64,000 bases of DNA from Treponema parvum. GTDB lineage: Bacteria; Spirochaetota; Spirochaetia; Treponematales; Treponemataceae. The translations under genes were made by a program, and so were the position numbers. Shown here piece after piece: positions 59,176 through 64,000 of the stretch. The notes under the pieces were generated by a model. The model had not been told where the DNA came from, did not search any database, and worked only from the letters and a program-made list of their open reading frames with translations. The first letter of the stretch is position 1. Each line of letters begins with the position of its first letter. The DNA lies in contig NZ_CP054142.1 in NCBI RefSeq assembly GCF_017893965.1, positions 124,001 through 188,000 on the forward strand. Direction: 5' to 3'.

Positions 59176-60440
59176 CTGATCTGTCCTTCTCCGTCAATCA
59201 GGAATTTTGTAGTCGTAAGAGCTCTTATCCCCATGGGGCCTCGTGCGTGAAGTTTTTGAGTGCTTATTCCAAGTTCCATTCCGAACCCGAATTCCCCTCC
59301 GTCCGTAAAGCGAGTGGAAGCGTTTACATAAACGCATGCGCTGTCTACCTGCTGCTGAAATTTACGGGCACTGACAAGGTCATTGGTTATTATGCAATCC
59401 GAGTGTTTCGTTCCGTGTTCGTTTATAAACGAAACGGCTTCTTCCAAAGAATCCACCGTTTTTACGGCGCAAACTAGATCTAAAAATTCAAATCCGAAAT
59501 CTTTGTCATCCGCTTTTATTACACAATCCCTTCCGTTTTTTTTAGCTTCGGAATGCAAAATTTCAAAAGCCCTTCCGTCGGCGCGAAGCTGTACCCGGCC
59601 TGCAAGCTGCCTTTCCAAAAGCGGCAAAAATTCATCAGCTTCATCTTTATGAACGAGAACGGTTTCAACGGCATTGCAGGCACCTGGACGCTGTATTTTG
59701 GAATTTTCCGCAATACGGGCGGCAATTACATTATCCGCTGTTTTGTCTACGTAAATGTGACAAACGCCGCTCCCCGTCTGAATGACGGGAATTTTTGCTT
59801 TTTCCACAACCGTTTTTATAAGGCCTTCGCCGCCCCTCGGCAGAACTACGTCGATCAGGCCGACCGCGTTAAGTATCCGGTCAACGTCGCTTCGATCCGA
59901 ACAATCCGCAAGCTCCACCGCACCGGAAACGCCGTCCGGGCAAGATGAGAGTCCTTCTTTTATCGCTCTTATTATTTCTTTATTTGAAAAAAGCGCGGAA
60001 GACGAACCCCGCAATAAGATCGCATTACCGCTTTTGTAAGCAAGACAAAACGCATCTGCCGTTACGTTAGGACGCGACTCGTAAATAATGGCGGCTACTC
60101 CGATCGGAACACGGATTTGACGGATATATATTCCGTTGGGCATCTTCCACCCGGAAATTTCTTCTCCTATCGGATCCAACTGCGCTATGACTGTCCGTAT
60201 GCCGTTTATTATTCCGTCGATCTTTTTATCGTCCAGAGAAAGCCGTTCTATGAGCGCTTCGCTCATTCCCGCGAGAGCGGCCTTTTTTATATCTTTTTCG
60301 TTAGCTTTAAGAATTTCTTTTCGACGTTTTTCAATAGCCTTACAGACCGAAGCGAGGGCGTCGTTTTTTTGTTTTGCCGTTTGCCCTGCCAATATCTTTG
60401 AACTTTTTCGCAAACCCTTACAGACAGCCGTAATATCCAT
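59172..60440 (-). CDS. proA: Glutamate-5-semialdehyde dehydrogenase
   Basis: A 422-residue aldehyde dehydrogenase-type enzyme, full length: IRQIRVPIGVAAIIYESRPNVTADAFCLAYKSGNAILLRGSSSA, QTGSGVCHIYVDKTAD, QRPGACNAVETVLVH (catalytic Cys in GACNA) and VNASTRFTDGGEFGFGMELGISTQKLHARGPMGI. It reduces glutamyl-5-phosphate with NADPH. It is the first gene of the operon; its -35 box sits inside the terminator of the preceding gene, and TAAAAT ends eight bases before the ATG. Confidence 0.97.
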   Translation of the reverse strand: MDITAVCKGLRKSSKILAGQTAKQKNDALASVCKAIEKRRKEILKANEKDIKKAALAGMSEALIERLSLDDKKIDGIINGIRTVIAQLDPIGEEISGWKMPNGIYIRQIRVPIGVAAIIYESRPNVTADAFCLAYKSGNAILLRGSSSALFSNKEIIRAIKEGLSSCPDGVSGAVELADCSDRSDVDRILNAVGLIDVVLPRGGEGLIKTVVEKAKIPVIQTGSGVCHIYVDKTADNVIAARIAENSKIQRPGACNAVETVLVHKDEADEFLPLLERQLAGRVQLRADGRAFEILHSEAKKNGRDCVIKADDKDFGFEFLDLVCAVKTVDSLEEAVSFINEHGTKHSDCIITNDLVSARKFQQQVDSACVYVNASTRFTDGGEFGFGMELGISTQKLHARGPMGIRALTTTKFLIDGEGQIR

Positions 60441-60448
60441 ATTTAACC

Positions 60449-60482
60449 ATTTTACATAAAAAAACGGAGCTGTAAAACTCCG
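60449..60482 (-). promoter_or_regulatory. Terminator hairpin overlapping the proA promoter
   Basis: On the minus strand the hairpin CGGAG-N8-CTCCG followed by seven T (60458-60482) ends the upstream gene. The loop contains TTTACA (60471-60476), which with TAAAAT (60449-60454, 16 bases away) forms a promoter eight bases from the proA ATG. Confidence 0.6.
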
Positions 60483-60494
60483 GACTGTCGAATT

Positions 60495-61049
60495 CTAGTA
60501 ATTAGCCAGAAAATACATACCCAATAAAATTATAATCCTGCATTTTTCCGACGTCCAATCCGTTTCTTGGGGCAGCAGCTGGATATACCACCAAAAAATC
60601 CCGAATCCGGGATCTATGCGGAAAGCGTATTCAAGAAAATCTTCCTGTTTTGCCTGACTGCCGAACATCAGATAAACCGCATCGTATATTATTTTTAAAA
60701 ACGGAGAATACGCTTTGTTCCACGTATCAAAATCAATGAGAGAACAAAACTGCTCAAGCTGATATAAAACCTGCTCTTTAAGTTCCGCATCGGATTTTTC
60801 CACCCAGGTTTTTTGGATCAAAAGCGTCATATTATCGTTAAAACTGGCTATCAGTTTTTTTTCATCGGCAAATTCGGAAATTGAAACGGAATCATTCACT
60901 CCAAAGGCGCCCGCTATTTTAAGAGCGAATTCCTCGATCTTTGCGATATTTTTTTCCTGTAAGATCTTCCTTCCGGCGTTGAGAACTGATTTTTCGATAA
61001 ATGTTTCTGTAAGTGTATCCGTCGCGAATACATCTACGGTCTTAGCCAT
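60495..61049 (-). CDS. Conserved-type helical protein of unknown function
   Basis: A 184-residue soluble, largely helical protein rich in aromatic residues toward the C-terminus (DPGFGIFWWYIQLLPQETDW, LGMYFLANY). I do not recognise the family. It has a strong promoter (TTGAAT-17-TATTAT) ending five bases before the ATG and its own terminator before proA, so it is an independent gene. Confidence 0.7.
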   Translation of the reverse strand: MAKTVDVFATDTLTETFIEKSVLNAGRKILQEKNIAKIEEFALKIAGAFGVNDSVSISEFADEKKLIASFNDNMTLLIQKTWVEKSDAELKEQVLYQLEQFCSLIDFDTWNKAYSPFLKIIYDAVYLMFGSQAKQEDFLEYAFRIDPGFGIFWWYIQLLPQETDWTSEKCRIIILLGMYFLANY

Positions 61050-61054
61050 AATTA

Positions 61055-61083
61055 ATAATAAATTTTTAACTCATATTATTCAA
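61055..61083 (-). promoter_or_regulatory. Promoter of the 61049 gene, leaderless type
   Basis: On the minus strand TTGAAT (61078-61083), 17 bases, TATTAT (61055-61060), then five bases to the ATG. Confidence 0.6.
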
Positions 61084-61134
61084 GTAGGGAATGATTTTTT
61101 GTATTTTTGGGCTTTGGATCAAGCTTTTGGCATG

Positions 61135-61200
61135 CCCGCGGCGACACGGGGCTGCAGCGCGCCGGGTACATCCGCGCGACCGGAGCTGCGATCCTTCGCG
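61135..61200 (+). pseudogene. Remnant of a HIRAN-domain gene
   Basis: 66 bases matching 63352-63417 at 58 positions; the frame encodes GLQRAGYIRATGAAILR, as in the intact HIRAN protein downstream (19 of 21 residues equal around it). Both ends diverge at once, so only a fragment of a former paralogue is left, just upstream of the WYL regulator's promoter. Confidence 0.75.
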
Positions 61201-61288
61201 TCCTGTTGGGCGTGTCAGGGAGCGCTGGTGGGCAGCGGAAAATATTTTTAGCGCGTTTTTATAAATCGGTGCTATACTGATAAACGAT

Positions 61289-62281
61289 ATGGTACAAAAG
61301 ATAAAAAAAGAGCGCGAAGAAAAAGTTAAAGTCTTTCGCATTCTTAAAATCGACGAAATTATCCGCAGCGGAAAATTTCCGAATGCGCCGTATTTATGTA
61401 AAGAATTTGAAGTTTCGCGCAGCACGATTATGCGCGACATCGACTTTTTGCGAGACCGGTACAACGCGCCGCTTGAATATGACGAAGAAAAACGCGGTTA
61501 TTATTATACCGATCCGACATTTTTTATAAAGAGCGTCATGCTGTCCGAAGGCGATCTGTTCGCGGTTTCAGCGGTTATTCCGCTGTTGGAACAGTATCGA
61601 AATACGCCGCTCGAATCGTCCATGAAAAATATCTTCGATACGATTATAAACCTGATGCCCGAAGAAGTTTCCGTCGATTCGTTTTTTTTATCGAAGGATT
61701 TAAGCTTTATAAGCGATCCTTTGCCGCAGATAGAAAACGGTGTTTTTTATGCGGTTTTTGAAGGCTTGAAAATGCAGCGCACGCTCGCTTTTGAATACAG
61801 ATCGCTCGGCGATAAGACATACCGCGCGCGGGTCGCGCAGCCCTATCACGTGATATGCCAAAAGGGAAACTGGTACATGCTCGCCCATTGTTTAAAACAC
61901 AAAGAGTGCAGGATATTCGCGTTTTCCCGAATGAAAAATCCGAAAACGACGGAAGATCGTTTTGAGCGCCCGAAAGATTTCAGCCCCGAAAAATATTTTG
62001 ACAGCGAATTCGGCGTTTGGAATACCGACTGCGCTCCTGTAAAAATAGAGCTTTTGTTCGACGAAAAGATAAGTACGTATATTTTAGAACGTAGCTGGCA
62101 CCGGACGCAGCATCTTCGACACAACGGCGACGGCAGCGTGTATCTTTCATTTGAAACGAATCAACTGCCGGAAGCGCTGCACTGGGTTATGAGCTTCGGG
62201 AGCGCCGTTACCGTGCTTAATCCGGCTGAGCTTATCGAAGCGGTAAAAGAGGAAGTGCGGAAAATGAGTAAGCTGTATTGA
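61289..62281 (+). CDS. HTH-WYL domain transcriptional regulator
   Basis: A 330-residue regulator: N-terminal winged helix (YLCKEFEVSRSTIMRDIDFLRDRYNAPLEYDEEKRGYYY, residues about 30-75), a central WYL domain (LAFEYRSLGDKTYRARVAQPYHVICQKGNWYMLAHCLKHKECRIFAFSRM) and a C-terminal WCX-like region. WYL domains sense nucleic-acid or nucleotide ligands and often control defence or DNA-repair genes. TATACT ends ten bases before the ATG, without a ribosome-binding site. The HIRAN gene follows in the same direction, 205 bases downstream, after a terminator-like hairpin. Confidence 0.92.
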   Translation: MVQKIKKEREEKVKVFRILKIDEIIRSGKFPNAPYLCKEFEVSRSTIMRDIDFLRDRYNAPLEYDEEKRGYYYTDPTFFIKSVMLSEGDLFAVSAVIPLLEQYRNTPLESSMKNIFDTIINLMPEEVSVDSFFLSKDLSFISDPLPQIENGVFYAVFEGLKMQRTLAFEYRSLGDKTYRARVAQPYHVICQKGNWYMLAHCLKHKECRIFAFSRMKNPKTTEDRFERPKDFSPEKYFDSEFGVWNTDCAPVKIELLFDEKISTYILERSWHRTQHLRHNGDGSVYLSFETNQLPEALHWVMSFGSAVTVLNPAELIEAVKEEVRKMSKLY

Positions 62282-62312
62282 CGGAATACGGTAAACCTAA
62301 AATTATTCCGAG

Positions 62313-62347
62313 AAAAAATCGGCAATATGCCGCCAACGATTTTTTTA
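62313..62347. terminator. Bidirectional terminator-type hairpin
   Basis: AAAAAATCG pairs with CGATTTTTT around an inner GGC/GCC hairpin, and a T run follows on the + strand; it separates the WYL gene from the HIRAN gene. Confidence 0.6.
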
Positions 62348-62486
62348 ACTTTTTACCCGTTTTGATCGAAGAAAAAAACTTTACCTGTATCACTCCCTGA
62401 CACATCTCTCGTTATATACTTCTTATATACAACCACGCAGCCGATGTTTTCGTCATGCGACAGAATATTCTATATTGGAGGTTTAT

Positions 62487-63515
62487 ATGACAAACATGAA
62501 AAATCATAGCGATGCGGATGTCATCGTTCTGGCGACAGGAAAGACGGATTCCCTCTACTGGGGATTTAACCGGACGCGCGCCGGGCAGCTTGATTTTTGC
62601 GGAAAACTTGAAGGCGTAGAAGACGGCGTACTTAACACGATGCAGACGCTTGACGGAAGCCCCTATTTTTCGAGCGCATGGTACACCTACATGAACGAAG
62701 ATCTGTGCCGGGTTATCCGCGTGTATCTTACAAACGATTTTGAAATCACGGATGCCGATACGTTTGCTTTTTTGACGCATGTCGGCGCGCTTTTGATTGC
62801 AGTTGAAAACGGCGATTCTTTACTTGCTGCGGAACTGCTTGCGCGCCGGACGGCTCTGTTTATGAATTTTCCGCAGCTTACGCTCTTTATCGTAAAGCCG
62901 GTTGCAGCCGAAGCGCTTTTTGCGTGGATATACGGGCGCACTCACAGCGACGCCGCTGCGTTTGCCGCGCTGTATAAAAAGAATGCGATGCTTGGCGCAG
63001 GTAAAACGGATACCGGGTTTTTGTTGTATTGCGCGGCGAAAGATGTCTTAAAACCGGATGTCACAAACGAAACGCCCGAACAGATGTTCATACGGTATTT
63101 TAAAAATCACAATACGGCGTTTACGATCGGCATAGTCGGGACGAACTTTTACGGCTGGAACGACGGATCCGATTTCCTAGACGATGCTCTTTCTCAAAAA
63201 ATCGGCGACGATATTTTAAACGGAACGCAAAAAGTGCGAGACGCAAAGAAAAAGCTCTATGCCTCGCTCCGTGTAAGCGTCCAAGCCGAACCGTACAATC
63301 CCCATGACGCCAATGCGGTTTCCGTTTCGGTGGAAGACGTTTGCGAAAAAGCCCGCGGCAATGCGGGGTTGCAGCGCGCCGGGTACATCAGGGCGACAGG
63401 AGCCGCGATCCTTCGCGCCGCCAAGCCGAATACCTTTCGTTTTAACGCAAAACTCGCGCGCATCGGCGATACGCAAAACGGGCGTGGCGGTATCGTCGTG
63501 CGGGTGGAAGTGTGA
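62487..63515 (+). CDS. HIRAN-domain protein with unrecognised N-terminal region
   Basis: A 342-residue protein. Residues about 256-342 match the HIRAN domain (LRVSVQAEPYNPHDANAVSVSV, GLQRAGYIRATGAAIL, FNAKLARIGD), which in HLTF and bacterial proteins binds 3' ends of single-stranded DNA or stalled forks. The first 255 residues (DADVIVLATGKTDSLYWGFNRT and onward) are unknown to me, with no helicase or nuclease motif seen. GGAGG lies five bases before ATG 62487; the TTG at 62475 is within the leader. It is paired with the WYL regulator upstream. Confidence 0.85.
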   Translation: MTNMKNHSDADVIVLATGKTDSLYWGFNRTRAGQLDFCGKLEGVEDGVLNTMQTLDGSPYFSSAWYTYMNEDLCRVIRVYLTNDFEITDADTFAFLTHVGALLIAVENGDSLLAAELLARRTALFMNFPQLTLFIVKPVAAEALFAWIYGRTHSDAAAFAALYKKNAMLGAGKTDTGFLLYCAAKDVLKPDVTNETPEQMFIRYFKNHNTAFTIGIVGTNFYGWNDGSDFLDDALSQKIGDDILNGTQKVRDAKKKLYASLRVSVQAEPYNPHDANAVSVSVEDVCEKARGNAGLQRAGYIRATGAAILRAAKPNTFRFNAKLARIGDTQNGRGGIVVRVEV

Positions 63516-63627
63516 AAAATATAGTATAATATACGGAGGGGAAATTCGTTTATTGGACTGTGCGCCGCTCGAAACTTCGCGCTTACGCGCTCGTTGCGGG
63601 GCACGCACACGAATCCAACAGTCTTTT
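63516..63627. other. GC-rich intergenic segment
   Basis: After the HIRAN stop it holds a CGCGC-TTA-CGCG hairpin-like stretch (near 63580) and CCAACAGTC, the inverted match of GACTGTTG in the following 32-base repeat. No gene seen. Confidence 0.4.
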
Positions 63628-63659
63628 AAAATTGATATTTTGTTCGACTGTTGAATTTT
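63628..63659 (+). repeat. Dispersed 32-base repeat, second copy
   Basis: Matches 49885-49916 at 31 of 32 positions and abuts a GGAGGA site, as there. Confidence 0.75.
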
Positions 63660-63864
63660 GGAGGACAATATTTTTAATACCGTAAAAAAAATTATACATA
63701 AAATTTTACGCGGATATAAGGATATAAGCCGAATTTCAGGCGGCTGCGCTTATATTCCTCCCGGATGTCTTACTTCGCCCGGCAGAGAGCAAAAAGAAGT
63801 TCGCGCTCAGGAAAATGCCGCAAAGCATTTAGAGCCGAAAGAAAACAAAGCGGAACGAAGCTGA
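63658..63864 (+). CDS. Possible small protein with non-ATG start
   Basis: A 68-codon frame (FNTVKKIIHKILRGYKDISRISGGCAYIPPGC) after a GGAGGACA site, but no ATG lies in reach: TTG 63658 overlaps the site and ATT 63670 would be unusual. The composition is Lys-rich with a Cys pair. It may be a short real gene or a decayed one; coding is not secure. Confidence 0.35.
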   Translation: MEDNIFNTVKKIIHKILRGYKDISRISGGCAYIPPGCLTSPGREQKEVRAQENAAKHLEPKENKAERS

Positions 63865-63880
63865 TCGGACGGGGTGATCT

Positions 63881-64000
63881 TTAAGATCTTTTTGTTACAA
63901 AGGCCATCCATTCTTCAGGTTCGGGCGATTCAAATGTCATAAGCTCATTTGTAAAAGGGTGATAAAAACGAAGAGTCCGCGCATGGAGCATGAGCCTTCC
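63881..64000 (-). CDS. RluA family pseudouridine synthase, C-terminal end (truncated by window edge)
   Basis: The last 39 codons are visible: RLMLHARTLRFYHPF then ELMTFESPEPEEW, the conserved C-terminal block of RluA/RluD-type enzymes that isomerise uridines in rRNA or tRNA. The catalytic Asp lies outside the window. The stop TAA is at 63881-63883. It converges on the preceding small frame. Confidence 0.85.
   Translation of the reverse strand, partial: GRLMLHARTLRFYHPFTNELMTFESPEPEEWMAFVTKRS

Overview
The window looks like chromosomal DNA from a spirochaete, most likely a Treponema. This is inferred from the gene content (pyruvate phosphate dikinase, proABC, a DUF711 protein, GGDEF-EAL signalling, several Treponema-style membrane and hypothetical proteins) and from the mid-GC base composition with A/T-rich promoters. 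No rRNA or species marker is present, so the genus call is a judgement.

Layout. 0-5.2 kb: the end of a GH3 glycosidase, a DTW-domain tRNA modification enzyme, trxA, an insertion sequence with a frameshifted transposase, a MATE exporter and a small conserved protein. 5.2-14.1 kb: a pectin (rhamnogalacturonan) oligosaccharide locus with an esterase-like hydrolase, a GH105 unsaturated uronyl hydrolase, a large FG-GAP-type protein, a complete CUT1 ABC importer and a divergent LysR regulator. 14.2-14.7 kb: a tRNA-Ala(GGC) gene whose 3' end plus flank is duplicated around a hairpin-rich insert. 14.7-37.8 kb: mostly housekeeping genes (ppdK, an SpoU methyltransferase, phosphodiesterase, Nif3, lspA, birA, mtnN, pepF, prsW-like, aroK-like, slyD-like, nfu, a Slt lytic transglycosylase, a LysM protein, cls). 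38.0-43.1 kb: a very AT-rich operon encoding a 1477-residue nuclease-NACHT protein and a small membrane protein, the best candidate for an undescribed (probably antiphage) system. 43.2-47.7 kb: an acetyltransferase pseudogene, an LCM-type methyltransferase, a Cys-rich protein and an AmmeMemoRadiSam pair. 48.2-64 kb: a two-cassette ATPase, a ClC channel, the BrnT/BrnA toxin-antitoxin pair, DUF711, a second MATE exporter, a GGDEF-EAL protein, GNAT, proABC, a WYL regulator with a HIRAN-domain protein, and the end of an RluA-family pseudouridine synthase.

Signals beyond the genes. Many first-in-operon genes have a sigma70-like -10 box only 5-10 bases before the start codon and no Shine-Dalgarno sequence, which predicts leaderless or near-leaderless mRNAs. 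A free-standing promoter plus terminator at 26700-26792 predicts a roughly 58-nt RNA whose terminator loop is anti-Shine-Dalgarno. The LysM protein has an N-terminal segment that reads like the Hsp70 substrate-binding beta-sandwich, a rare architecture.
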